Shown here: one piece after another, positions 26,834 through 35,554 of the stretch
How the letters are laid out: each line of letters begins with the position of its first letter
How positions within the stretch are numbered: the stretch's first letter is position 1
Source: Desulfocapsa sp.
GTDB taxonomy: Bacteria; Desulfobacterota; Desulfobulbia; Desulfobulbales; Desulfocapsaceae
Assembly (NCBI GenBank): GCA_022712895.1
Contig: JAFLJS010000012.1
Span: 1 to 40,682 of the forward strand
Direction of reading: 5' to 3'
DNA: 40,682 bases
The notes under the pieces: model-generated
What the model was told of the DNA's origin: nothing
What the model saw: the letters and a program-made list of their open reading frames with translations, nothing else
Database searches by the model: none
Translations under genes and position numbers: made by a program

Positions 26834-27769
26834 ATGACAATTTACGTAACTGGTCACTCTAATCCTGATACCGATTCAGTAACCGCAGCTATTGGCCTTG
26901 CCGCTTTGTTAAATGCTCAGGGACAGGACGCCAAGGCTTGTATGCAATCTACTCTTGCTGATCTTAATCCAGAGTCCACTGTAGTTCTTGAAAAATTCGG
27001 TCTTACTGCTCCTGAAGAGATGATGGACTGTTCCGGTAAAACTGTTGCACTTGTTGATTTCAGTGATATCGCTCAGGGTCCTGCTGGTCTTGGAGATGCG
27101 GATGTTGTCAGCATCGTTGATCATCATAAGCTTGGTGATGTAACCACAAACCAACCGATTCTTGTTCGTTGCGAGCCTGTTGGTTGTAGCGGCACTGTTC
27201 TCAATAAAATGTACAAAGATGCTGGTGTTACAATTGCTAAGGATGTTGCTGGTGGAATGCTTTCCGCTATCCTTTCCGATACTGTTAACTTTAAGTCCCC
27301 CACCTGTACCGATGATGACAAAGCAGCTGTTGCTGAATTGAAAGTTACTGCTGGTGTTGATGATACAGACTCATTGTTCATGTCTATGCTTGAAGCCAAG
27401 TCTTCTGTTGCTGGGGTTCCTGCAAAAGATCTCGTTTTCCGTGATTACAAAGATTTCGATATGAATGGAAACAAAGTAGGTTGTGGACAGCTTGAGCTTG
27501 CCAATCTTGATCAGGTTGCTGATATTCGCGAAGACCTTCTCAATGCTTGTAAAGAAGTTAAGGCTGACGGACGTCACACTGTTCTTCTTATGCTCACCGA
27601 TGTGGTAAAAGAAGGAACTCAGCTTGTAGTTGTTTCTGACGATGTTGCCCTTATTGAAGGTGCTTTCGACGGAAAACTTGATGCTGCTACTGAATCCATG
27701 TGGATTGACGGTATGATGAGCCGTAAGAAGCAGACTGTTCCAAATATGCAGAAAGCATTTGGCTGCTAA
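26834..27769 (+). CDS. ppaC: Manganese-dependent inorganic pyrophosphatase (family II)
   Basis: This 311-residue DHH-family enzyme hydrolyses pyrophosphate to phosphate in the cytoplasm. Motifs: 'VTGHSNPDTDSVTAAIG', 'VALVDFSD', 'VSIVDHHK' (the DHH motif), 'GCSGTVLNKMYKDAG', 'LSAILSDTVNFKSPT' and C-terminal 'SRKKQ' for substrate binding. It is a single-unit gene with its own promoter and terminator, and GGAG 9 nt before the ATG. In sulfate reducers it would pull forward the sulfate adenylyltransferase reaction, which makes pyrophosphate; that role is inferred. There is no regulatory CBS insert. Confidence 0.95.
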   Translation: MTIYVTGHSNPDTDSVTAAIGLAALLNAQGQDAKACMQSTLADLNPESTVVLEKFGLTAPEEMMDCSGKTVALVDFSDIAQGPAGLGDADVVSIVDHHKLGDVTTNQPILVRCEPVGCSGTVLNKMYKDAGVTIAKDVAGGMLSAILSDTVNFKSPTCTDDDKAAVAELKVTAGVDDTDSLFMSMLEAKSSVAGVPAKDLVFRDYKDFDMNGNKVGCGQLELANLDQVADIREDLLNACKEVKADGRHTVLLMLTDVVKEGTQLVVVSDDVALIEGAFDGKLDAATESMWIDGMMSRKKQTVPNMQKAFGC

Positions 27770-27850
27770 TTAGTACTCTATACGAGGTACTGAAAAGAGT
27801 GCCGGCTTGCAATTTAATAGCTGGTGCTTGCTAGTCAGATTGAGATTTGT

Positions 27851-27888
27851 AAAAGGTGTTTCCGTTTTTCGGAAGCACCTTTTTTTTT
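27851..27888. terminator. Rho-independent terminator of ppaC (probably bidirectional)
   Basis: AGGTGTTTCCG and CGGAAGCACCT form an 11-bp stem (one G-U) with a TTTT loop, followed by a T run on the plus strand. The complementary strand also ends in T's, so it can serve the convergent cytochrome gene. Confidence 0.9.
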
Positions 27889-27964
27889 GTTTTGGGGTAT
27901 CCTGTGTCGGCCAGGGAGCAGACTTCTCAAGCTCTATTGCTATACCTTAATTAGGTGCAGGTTA

Positions 27965-29575
27965 TTATCCTGCTGGACAGGCAATCTTTTCTAATTTGGG
28001 TTGGTACTGGAAGTTGTCATCATGCGCATCAGTGTGGCAGGTGAGGCAGATATTGATTCCGGGGGTTCGAACCAGTTTGAAATGTTCTGGGTCTTGCAGA
28101 TGCTTCTGTCCGTTTCCGTGACAGGTTTCACAACCTACGGATTGTAACGCTTCAGGAAAGGAAAGAAGTGACTCAGTGATCAAAGATTCAAATTTCCCTC
28201 CGGGAACATCAATGGTCATATGGCAAGGCAAACATTCAAGGTCAAGATGCTTTTGTTTTTTGACTAAGGTATCGTAGGCTGTTCCATGCTGTGTTGTTTT
28301 CCAGAAGTCACCCTGTAGTTCATGACAGGAAGAACAGGTGTTTGAGCCTATGAGTGATTGGGGTAATCGAATAACCGCAGCCTGTCCGATGGGCTTATTG
28401 GTCTCTTTTTTCTTTTTGTTCAACACCCGTATATCATTATTTAGCTTTTTGAGACGCTCCTCGGTGGGCTGATCATTCGGCATATTTTTTTTCAGTGGTA
28501 GAAAACGGTAAGTGAAGGTGTCTTTGGCCGTACCATCTAGTTGTTCTTCAAGTACCTGCTGTTTCATCTCTGTGATTTCTGTAGTGAGCGCTTCTTTTTC
28601 ATTCTCAAGCCTTGTGATGGTGGCTGCGTATTTTTCCGTAAATCCTGTTGACTTTGATTTTTTCAGGAGCCTTTGTAATTGCCAGTTAAGAGAACCGAGT
28701 TTGTTTTGCAGATCGGCTAATATTTTTTGGCTGTCTTGGCCCCATTGACGACTGTTTCCTAGGGAAATTTGTAGTAATCCTTGAGATTTGCCTTGTCTTT
28801 CGGTCTGGATAAGTAAACTCTTATTTACCAGAGTCGGTGATACATTTCCCTGACGACTATCGGCGGTAATAAGAAGTGAAATCTCCGGAAATATTTGTGC
28901 AATTTTCCGGTTTTCGCTATTGTTCAGTGAAGAAAGTAGAATGATGAAAATGTCGGAATGTTCGGTCGTTATCTGCTTGAGTATAGAAGGTAATACCTCC
29001 TCCCATGATTGCATTTCGACACCCGGAATGGCCCGCTCAGGCGCATTGCTCACAGCTGTTATGGCAATGTTCCGTCCTTGGATCTGTTTTTTGATGATAC
29101 TCTTAAAAAGCAACTGTCCATTCTTTCCAACAATATTTGCAGAAAGCCAGGGGAAGCCACTTGCTTTGGATTCCTGGAGCAGTGTCAGGCCTCCAGCCAG
29201 GTCATGAGGGCCAACAGCCACAGCGTCATAGCCAATGTCAGTATAAACATCAAGAATAGTGGCAGCTGTTAGTCTTTCCTGGTTAATGCCTTTGGCAACG
29301 ATTTTGCGTTTGAAGAGGAGATTGCCACTGTCTACTAATAATCTGTTTGTAGACTTTTCTTCAGTGAGGTTCTTGATCTGGAACAGTTTTTTGGACAGCC
29401 CGCCCAATTGATTGGATTTTCAGCCACAAGGTTCTGTTTCACCCTGAACATTTCCAGAAAAGAAGAGTTGAAGCGGTTTTGGAGCAGCCGTCGCAGAAGT
29501 TTGCAGAGAAACAATAAAAAACGTACAAAGCAGCAAAGGTATGAACAAGGGGGAGAGATTATTTTTTCGTATCAT
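27965..29575 (-). CDS. Candidate selenoprotein: exported metallophosphatase-like protein fused to a tetraheme cytochrome c
   Basis: Read through UGA at 29422-29420, the frame gives 536 residues. The signal peptide is 'LFIPLLLCTFFIVSL...ATA'. Next comes 'LFFSGNVQGETEPCGU-KSN' with Sec52, then 'QLGGLSKKL'. Relatives in this UshA-like family normally read PCGC here, as I recall the family. A degenerate metallophosphatase region follows ('LLVDSGNLLF', 'AVGPHDLAGGL'), then a coiled-coil-like stretch (about 280-390), then four haem motifs: CSSCH (C414), CLPCH (C448), CETCH (C482) and CLTCH (C510). Without the UGA codon the remaining frame would have no signal peptide, impossible for a c-type cytochrome. 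The ATG overlaps the end of rarA by 17 bp. It is periplasmic; substrate unknown. Confidence 0.82.
29391..29407 (-). promoter_or_regulatory. Candidate SECIS hairpin in the tetraheme protein gene
   Basis: On the minus strand TTGGGC (29407-29402) pairs with GTCCAA (29396-29391, one G-U) around loop GGGCT. It begins 12 nt after the UGA, the same distance as in fdhA, and has G in both first loop positions. Confidence 0.65.
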
Positions 29576-30902
29576 GTCGTCGTTTTTGAAGAATTACCCG
29601 CCATTTTTGCAGGCGGTCTTTTACCAGAGCTTCGTAGCCCCGATTCGTCGGTGAGTAAAAATGTGATCCTGTAATCTGCTCCGGTAAGTGCTCCTGAGCG
29701 ACCAGTGCGTCGCCAGCATTATGAGCATATTGATAGCCTTTGCCATAGTCAAGATCTTTCATTAATTTAGTTGGTGCATTTCGAAGATGCAAGGGAACTG
29801 CGAGAGTGCCGGATTTTCGGATGCATTTACGCACATCACTCTCAGCGTTGTATAAAGCATTGCTCTTTGATGTTGTTGCCAGATACACAACAGCCTGGGC
29901 AATGGCCAGTTTTCCTTCGGGTATACCAAGGGTATGATATGCATCACGGCAGGAGAGGGTATGTGCTAAAGCCTGTGGATCGGAGAGCCCCACATCTTCT
30001 GACGCAAATCGGATAAGACGCCTACATATATATAAGGGGTCTTCCCCTGACTCCAGCATGCGGTAGAGCCAGTAAAGGCTGCCGTCCGGATCTGAGTCCC
30101 TAAGGCTTTTGTGCAGTGCTGAAATAAGGTTGTAATGTTCTTCTCCATCCTTATCATACCGGAGTGAGAATTGTTGGGCTGCTTCCTGTACATCAACCAG
30201 AGTTATCAGGCGCTCTGTGTGTGCTTTTTTGTCTTTGAGCCGATGTAAGGCAAGGGTTGCGGCAATGTCCAGGCTATTTAATCCTTTTCGGGCGTCTCCA
30301 TCAGCCTGTGCGATTAACACTTCGAGACTATCTTTGCCAAAAGAGAGTTGGTGTGTGCCCAGCCCACTGTCTACGTCAGTCAAAGCCCTGGTGAACACCA
30401 TTTCCAGGTTCTCGTCGCTGAGAGGTTGCAAGACAAGCACTTTGCATCGCGATAGCAGGGGAGCGATAACCATAAATGATGGATTCTCAGTGGTTGCCCC
30501 TATTAACGTGAAGAGGCCACTTTCAACATGGGGCAGGAAGGCGTCCTGCTGGCTTTTGTTAAAGCGATGGATTTCATCAATAAAAAAAATAGTGCCTCGG
30601 TTTTCCTTCTCTTTGAGCGCTTTTGCCTGGATTACTATTTTACGAACCTCTTTCACTCCTGAGAGGACTGCAGAAAAAAAGACAAAATCAGCAGATGTTG
30701 ATTGTGCAAGAATTTTGGCAAGAGTTGTTTTGCCGGTGCCGGGTGGTCCCCAGAGAATTAGAGATGGCAGGGTATCTGCGGCAAGTACCCCCTGCAATAG
30801 TTTGCCCTTACCGACGAGTGATTCCTGGCCTGCGAAATCACTAAGGGTTTGGGGGCGCATGCGCTCTGCAAGGGGTGTATGTGAGAGGGTGTTTTGGCTC
30901 AT
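29559..30902 (-). CDS. rarA: Replication-associated recombination protein RarA (AAA+ ATPase)
   Basis: RarA/MgsA (447 aa, family length) is a clamp-loader-like AAA+ ATPase acting at stalled replication forks. Motifs: N-terminal 'LAERMRPQTLSDFAGQESLV', Walker A 'LWGPPGTGKTTLA', Walker B 'IFFIDEIHRFNKSQQDAFLP', sensor 1 'TLIGATTENPSF', and the C-terminal tetramerisation region 'SLRDSDPDGSLYWLYRMLE'. The tail 'HFYSPTNRGYEALVKDRL' is conserved in the family. Its 3' end overlaps the start of the cytochrome gene. Confidence 0.95.
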   Translation of the reverse strand: MSQNTLSHTPLAERMRPQTLSDFAGQESLVGKGKLLQGVLAADTLPSLILWGPPGTGKTTLAKILAQSTSADFVFFSAVLSGVKEVRKIVIQAKALKEKENRGTIFFIDEIHRFNKSQQDAFLPHVESGLFTLIGATTENPSFMVIAPLLSRCKVLVLQPLSDENLEMVFTRALTDVDSGLGTHQLSFGKDSLEVLIAQADGDARKGLNSLDIAATLALHRLKDKKAHTERLITLVDVQEAAQQFSLRYDKDGEEHYNLISALHKSLRDSDPDGSLYWLYRMLESGEDPLYICRRLIRFASEDVGLSDPQALAHTLSCRDAYHTLGIPEGKLAIAQAVVYLATTSKSNALYNAESDVRKCIRKSGTLAVPLHLRNAPTKLMKDLDYGKGYQYAHNAGDALVAQEHLPEQITGSHFYSPTNRGYEALVKDRLQKWRVILQKRRHDTKK

Positions 30903-31325
30903 ACCGATAGTAACTGGTTTATTAAATAGTCAGTGCTTGTTGTTGTGTACATGGCAGAAGAGGAATTTACCTGCTTTTTTTCTTCGTGGCAAATAGTAAT
31001 GTCAAATAACAGCTAATCCCTTGCAGTGAGGAATTGGAGATGATATTGTTTATTTAAGAATTCTGTTTATGATGGCGTCGTATTTATGCTCGTAGTTAGG
31101 GTGAAAACGCTCAATCTCCTTCGTTGCTGCACATTTTCTATCATTACGACGTACCTTAGTACGCCGAAATGATAGAAGATATTTGCGCCTCGGATATGAA
31201 GTTTTTCACCCGAACAAAGGGCGTAAATACTTAACCATCTAAATTCTGGGTTTATACGAGTTTATCATTTATGATACCTTTTACTAAATGTTGTTTTTTC
31301 TTTCACTATTAGAGCAAATACTTCC
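30903..31325. other. 423-bp divergent intergenic region holding a repeat element
   Basis: Between divergent rarA and the cyclase gene. About half is the palindromic repeat at 31071-31275. The remaining 30903-31065 and 31276-31325 must hold the two promoters; I see no convincing promoter boxes or other genes. Confidence 0.6.
31066..31275. repeat. Palindromic dispersed repeat, longest copy, with flanking 8-bp direct repeats
   Basis: The core hairpin is CTATCATT...AATGATAG with inner CGTAC-ctta-GTACG. Outside lie arms 'CTCCTTCGTTGC' / 'GCGCCTCGGATATGAAG', then a further complementary pair (GTATTTATGC...GGGTGAAAA with TTTTTCACCC...GCGTAAATAC). The outer ends are GATGGCGTCGTA and TACGAGTTTATC. 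TTTATGAT flanks it directly at 31066-31073 and 31268-31275, like a target-site duplication. No coding capacity; resembles a MITE. Confidence 0.8.
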
Positions 31326-32888
31326 ATGGTTTCACAGAAAATCCTTATCATTGATGATGAAGCATTTATTGCTGATATGAGTCGAATGGCCCTTGGTGAT
31401 GTAGGGCACGAAGTGTCGTGTGCCTACAGTGGGGAACAGGCCATAGAAATGTCCATGGGGATTCAGTTTGATCTCGCCATCATCGATGCCATGCTTCCCG
31501 GTATGTCCGGTATTGATACCTTTGAACATATCAGGCAATCAAATCCAGGGATAGTTGGTATACTTGTATCTGGTCATGCCAATATGGATATGGTCATTGA
31601 TGCCATGAATAAGGGTTTTAGTGGGGTCCTTGAAAAACCACTGGACGGCACTCAAATTGTAAAGGCTGTTCAGGAAGCCTTAGCAATTGCAAGTTTACGT
31701 GAAGAGAATACTCGTCTGAAAACCATGCTTCCCCTTTACAAACTTGGGGAAAAGTTTGTTGAAGCTGATACACGCGATGAGGTCTATGAACTTTTACTGG
31801 AAGCGGTATCTTTACAAATCGATGTGCCGACCATTTCCCTGATGATGTTTGTGGAGGAAGATGAACGGTTGCATATTGTGGCATCACGCGGCATTGATAA
31901 GACTGTGGCAAAACAGGTTGCCGTCAAATCAGGTGAAAAAATTGCCGGCTGGGTCTACGCCCATGGAGAACCTGTCATTCTCAACAAACATAGCCAGGAA
32001 AAATCTCCTCTTGCGCACTATTTAAAGCGAAAAGAGATTTCAGCTTCCATCTCCTTTCCTCTTTCTGGTAGAGATAAAATTTTGGGTGTCTTGAATATCA
32101 GCCAGACAGATCGTGATGTTGAATACAGTCAGGCTGATTTGGAGATGCTGTCTGTGATTTGCGGACAGGCGGTGATGGCTCTTGAAAATGTCGCATCCAT
32201 GCAGGCCCGTGAAGAGAATGCCAGGACAAAGGCGCTCTTTGAGCAGTATGTGGCACCAGAAGTAGCTGAAATTCTACTTAGTTCCGGTGAAGATTTAATG
32301 AGTCTTGGTGAGGTGAGGACAATAACGGTACTCTTTGCAGATATCAGAAATTTCACACTGGCAGTTCAGCACTTGTCTCATGAGGAAATGCACCATTTTC
32401 TTACCAGTTTTTTCGACATCTTTTCAGAGGTTGCTTTTTTCTGGAAAGGGACCCTCGACAAGTTTATGGGAGACGCAGCACTGGTTTCTTTTGGTGCGCC
32501 TGTTCACCTTGAAGATCCATCTGATGCTGCCCTCTGTACCGCGGTGGAGCTTGCCCAGAAGTTCGAAAGGTTACGAGAAAAATGGTTAGAAAAATCTGAT
32601 GTGTTCCATCAGTTGGGGCTGGGAATCGGGATCAGTCGTGGTGATCTGTTTCACGGGAATGTTGGCTCTTCAAGGAGACTTGATTACACCGTAATCGGAA
32701 CAGATGTAAATATTGCACAGCGACTTGCCTCATCAACCGAGTCGGGATTGATTCTAATCACTGAAACTGTGAAGGATGATCTGAAAAAAACATATCCAAT
32801 ACAGAAGGAATACGCCAGGCAGTTACGTGGGCTTGAACGGGAGATAGAACTCTATTCAATTGCACCTGCCAATATGACACTTCCCTGA
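31326..32888 (+). CDS. Response regulator - GAF - class III adenylate/guanylate cyclase
   Basis: A 520-residue cytoplasmic signalling protein. Receiver domain 1-120: acidic D10/D11, phosphoacceptor D54 in 'LAIIDAMLPGMSG', lysine in 'GVLEKPLDG'. GAF domain about 140-290 ('EKIAGWVYAHGEPVILN', 'SISFPLSGRDKILGVLNIS'). Cyclase domain about 330-510: metal aspartates in 'VLFADIRNFT' and 'LDKFMGDAALVSFG', then 'LDYTVIGTDVNIAQRLASST'. The Asp in GTD favours ATP, i.e. adenylate cyclase. No histidine kinase is adjacent, so its partner is elsewhere. It probably makes cAMP on phosphorylation and GAF-ligand binding. No strong ribosome site is visible. Confidence 0.9.
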   Translation: MVSQKILIIDDEAFIADMSRMALGDVGHEVSCAYSGEQAIEMSMGIQFDLAIIDAMLPGMSGIDTFEHIRQSNPGIVGILVSGHANMDMVIDAMNKGFSGVLEKPLDGTQIVKAVQEALAIASLREENTRLKTMLPLYKLGEKFVEADTRDEVYELLLEAVSLQIDVPTISLMMFVEEDERLHIVASRGIDKTVAKQVAVKSGEKIAGWVYAHGEPVILNKHSQEKSPLAHYLKRKEISASISFPLSGRDKILGVLNISQTDRDVEYSQADLEMLSVICGQAVMALENVASMQAREENARTKALFEQYVAPEVAEILLSSGEDLMSLGEVRTITVLFADIRNFTLAVQHLSHEEMHHFLTSFFDIFSEVAFFWKGTLDKFMGDAALVSFGAPVHLEDPSDAALCTAVELAQKFERLREKWLEKSDVFHQLGLGIGISRGDLFHGNVGSSRRLDYTVIGTDVNIAQRLASSTESGLILITETVKDDLKKTYPIQKEYARQLRGLEREIELYSIAPANMTLP

Positions 32889-32896
32889 GTCTTTCC

Positions 32897-33124
32897 CTAT
32901 TGTTTTAGAACCTCAAACGTATCGTTACCAAAGCGAACAAGATCTTTGTCATACAATTTTCTACCGCGACGCGTCTCGAGTTCGTCATTGACTAGGATCT
33001 CTCCATCAAGTATCCGTATTTTGGCCTCTACTCCATCCTGCACGACATTCGCAAGTTTCAAGAATTGACTGAGTCTGATTGGTTCTTTTTGTATTGTGAT
33101 CTGTGTTGCTTCGGGAGTTGACAT
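32897..33124 (-). CDS. Small S4-domain RNA-binding protein (YbcJ/RlbA-like)
   Basis: A 75-residue S4 domain protein: 'IRLSQFLKLANVVQDGVEAK', 'ILDGEILVNDELETRRGRKL', 'DLVRFGNDTFEVL'. Family members are small cytoplasmic RNA-binding proteins linked to ribosome function. I chose ATG at 33124, giving the usual length, over an upstream TTG at 33163 that would add 13 unconserved residues. It is convergent with the cyclase gene (8 bp between stops) and divergent from gabD. Confidence 0.85.
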   Translation of the reverse strand: MSTPEATQITIQKEPIRLSQFLKLANVVQDGVEAKIRILDGEILVNDELETRRGRKLYDKDLVRFGNDTFEVLKQ

Positions 33125-33259
33125 ACTAGTGACCGTTTTGCATTGGAATGAGGATCTGAACAAATTATAGTTTCCCTTGGGTACTGGATAGTTACATGGT
33201 AGTATAGTTTGATAAAATTAGCATATTAATAAATAAAATAGCCTTTTTTGAGGTATACA

Positions 33260-34708
33260 ATGAAGTTAGAAGATCCCGCACTTCTCCGACAGAAGTGTTA
33301 TATTGACGGTGACTGGGTTGACTCAAGTGACAAAATAGAAGTCTTTAATCCAGCAGATAACAGTTTGTTGGGGACAGTCCCATCCCTTGGCGCAGTTGAA
33401 GCAAAGAGAGCCATTAAAGCTGCTGCAAAGTCCTATAAACCATGGAAAGAGTTAACGGCTAAAGAACGCTCTGTAATACTGCGGAGATGGTATGACCTGA
33501 TTGTTGCCAATAAACATGATCTTGCCATTATTATGACCAGCGAGCAGGGAAAACCTCTTGCTGAGGCTGAAGGTGAAGTACTGTATGGGGCGTCATATGT
33601 TGAGTGGTTTGCGGAAGAGGCAAAACGCGTATATGGCGATACCATTCCCATGGCACAAAAAGGAAAACGAATAATTGTGCTTAAGGAGCCGATTGGAGTC
33701 TGTGCTGCAATCACTCCCTGGAATTTTCCTTCAGCGATGATAACCAGAAAAGCTGCACCAGCCTTGGCTGCAGGGTGTACAGTGATTGTTAAACCTGCCG
33801 CTCAGACACCATTCTCTGCCATGGCTTTGGCTGAGCTTGCGCACAGAGCTGGAATTCCTAAAGGTGTTTTTAACGTTATAACTGGACCAGCCCGTGAAAT
33901 TGGCGCAGAATTCACCAAAAGCGCTATCGTCCGCAAGTTGAGTTTTACCGGGTCCACACCTGTTGGAAAAAAACTCATGGCTGCCTGCAGTGAAACCGTG
34001 AAGAAAGTATCCCTTGAACTTGGCGGACATGCTCCTTTTATTGTTTTCAATGATGCTGATATTGATGTTGCTGTCACTGAGGCTGTTGCATCGAAATATA
34101 GAAATGCCGGACAAACCTGCGTCTGTGCAAATCGTTTTATTATTCAGGATGGTGTGTACGAAGAGTTTGCCCGGAAGTTAAGTGTTGCCGTTAAAGAACA
34201 ACTACGAGTAGGAACGGGATTTAAAAGTGAAAACAACCAGGGACCTTTGATTGATCTCAATGCTGTGTTAAAGGTGGAAGAGCAAATCAAAGACGCTTGT
34301 GACAAAGGAGCAGTGCTTCTTGCTGGTGGGAAAAGAACTGGAGATAATGGTTTCTTTTTTGAACCGACCATCCTTGGAAATGTTACTACCAAAATGAAGA
34401 TTGCCACAGAAGAAACATTTGGTCCGGTTGCCCCTCTTTTTGTTTTTAGCGATGAAGCTGAGGGGGTCGCCATGGCAAATGATTCTGACTATGGGTTGGC
34501 TTCCTATTTTTTCAGCCGTGATATGGCTCGTTGCTTTCGGGTCACCGAGGCACTTGAGTATGGTATGGTTGGTGTCAATACCGGAGTACTGTCATCAGAG
34601 GCAGCACCTTTTGGTGGCACGAAAGAGTCAGGAATTGGCCGTGAAGGATCTAAGTATGGTATTGAAGAATATCTTGAGATCAAATATATGTGTGTTGGTG
34701 GCCTTTAA
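33260..34708 (+). CDS. gabD: Succinate-semialdehyde dehydrogenase (NAD(P)+)
   Basis: This 482-residue aldehyde dehydrogenase is the same length as E. coli GabD and closely similar to it: 'AAITPWNFPSAMITRKAAPA' (cofactor), 'KLSFTGSTPVGKKLM', catalytic Glu in 'VSLELGGHAPFIVF', catalytic Cys in 'NAGQTCVCANRF', and the GabD-type tail 'GIGREGSKYGIEEYLEIKYM'. It oxidises succinate semialdehyde to succinate. The frame opens upstream at a TTG (33248), but ATG 33260 has GAGGT 5 nt before it. No gabT neighbour is seen, so the source of semialdehyde is unknown. It stands alone. Confidence 0.92.
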   Translation: MKLEDPALLRQKCYIDGDWVDSSDKIEVFNPADNSLLGTVPSLGAVEAKRAIKAAAKSYKPWKELTAKERSVILRRWYDLIVANKHDLAIIMTSEQGKPLAEAEGEVLYGASYVEWFAEEAKRVYGDTIPMAQKGKRIIVLKEPIGVCAAITPWNFPSAMITRKAAPALAAGCTVIVKPAAQTPFSAMALAELAHRAGIPKGVFNVITGPAREIGAEFTKSAIVRKLSFTGSTPVGKKLMAACSETVKKVSLELGGHAPFIVFNDADIDVAVTEAVASKYRNAGQTCVCANRFIIQDGVYEEFARKLSVAVKEQLRVGTGFKSENNQGPLIDLNAVLKVEEQIKDACDKGAVLLAGGKRTGDNGFFFEPTILGNVTTKMKIATEETFGPVAPLFVFSDEAEGVAMANDSDYGLASYFFSRDMARCFRVTEALEYGMVGVNTGVLSSEAAPFGGTKESGIGREGSKYGIEEYLEIKYMCVGGL

Positions 34709-34745
34709 AATCAGCGTATTGTTAAGCGTTTGTTGAAGATAGATT

Positions 34746-34913
34746 ATCAATCATGAGGAATTTGTAAAAACTCTCCATTTTCTTCGTTGTTGCAAAAATA
34801 AAATAATTATGATGTGTTTAGCATGCCGAAATTATTTTAATTTAAGGCACCTCGATTATGAAGTTTTTACAAATCCATTTTCAGTTTTGACTTTTTACGA
34901 AGTCATCAATCAT
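34746..34913. repeat. Divergent copy of the palindromic repeat with 9-bp flanking direct repeats
   Basis: The outer arms (GTAAAAACTCTCCATTTTCT at 34764 and GAAGTTTTTAC ending 34870) match the other copies, but the central stem differs: AAATAAAATAATT pairs with AATTATTTTAATTT instead of the CTATCATT/AATGATAG core. ATCAATCAT occurs as a direct repeat at 34746-34754 and 34905-34913. This keeps the fold while changing the sequence. Confidence 0.7.
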
Positions 34914-34931
34914 AACAAAGGACGAAATTTT

Positions 34932-35423
34932 ATGAAAAGCAATAAAACACTTGGCCTTGGAAATATTTTTGCTGCACTTGTGCTATTGTTCAGCCTTACC
35001 GCATGTATGACAAGCAATACAGATACAGCAGAGCTGCCTGGAAGTGGAGTTGGTGGTGCCATGATGGGGAGTACGATCGGGAATTATGAAGATATTGAGA
35101 TCCCTGTTGATATGAAATATATTAACGCAAACTCCATGTCTATTCGTACGGAGTCCTTTCGCGGTGGCATTATTCATTATAAAGGACGTATTGAAGCCAA
35201 TTCCCTGAAGGAATACATTGTTACTTCCATGAAGAAAAATAAATGGAAGCTTGCTGGTGAGGTATCCAGCCAGGATATTATCTTGGCATTCACAAAACCC
35301 CATAGAACATGCATGATACAGATCAAGCCTAACTCATCCTTGTCTGATACCACACTGACCATGTATGTGACTGTGGATCTTGCAGCTTCACGTACATTAA
35401 ACGCATTTGGTGAACCAATGTAG
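34932..35423 (+). CDS. Unknown lipoprotein
   Basis: A 163-residue predicted lipoprotein: signal 'IFAALVLLFSLTAC' with lipobox cysteine after LTA. The mature part has a Gly/Met-rich stretch ('GSGVGGAMMGSTIGN'), then an alpha/beta domain with 'GRIEANSLKEYIVTSMKKNK' and 'WKLAGEVSSQDIILAFTKPH', a pattern common in small outer-membrane lipoproteins of sulfate reducers that I cannot name. The frame is open upstream into the repeat (34809), but ATG 34932 has AAAGGACG upstream and starts the signal peptide. Confidence 0.75.
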   Translation: MKSNKTLGLGNIFAALVLLFSLTACMTSNTDTAELPGSGVGGAMMGSTIGNYEDIEIPVDMKYINANSMSIRTESFRGGIIHYKGRIEANSLKEYIVTSMKKNKWKLAGEVSSQDIILAFTKPHRTCMIQIKPNSSLSDTTLTMYVTVDLAASRTLNAFGEPM

Positions 35424-35554
35424 AGGTTTTTAAATCCCTTTTCTCTCTCCTTATTGAAAAAGAACAGGATGAAGGTATTTTCACCACTTATGGCTTCTCA
35501 TTGGAAATTTAATATTTAGTGGACCAGCGTATCATATTTAAAAAGCTAGCCAGC

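Noticed and set aside
28055-28075. GGTTCGAACC, another T-loop-like sequence
   Set aside because: Coding sequence of the cytochrome gene; no cloverleaf can be drawn.
27965-29407. Tetraheme protein starting at TTG 29407
   Set aside because: That start gives no signal peptide, impossible for a c-type cytochrome, and ignores the well-conserved in-frame upstream part.
30217-30996. 259-codon open frame on the plus strand
   Set aside because: Entirely antisense to the well-supported rarA gene, and the translation has no recognisable domain.
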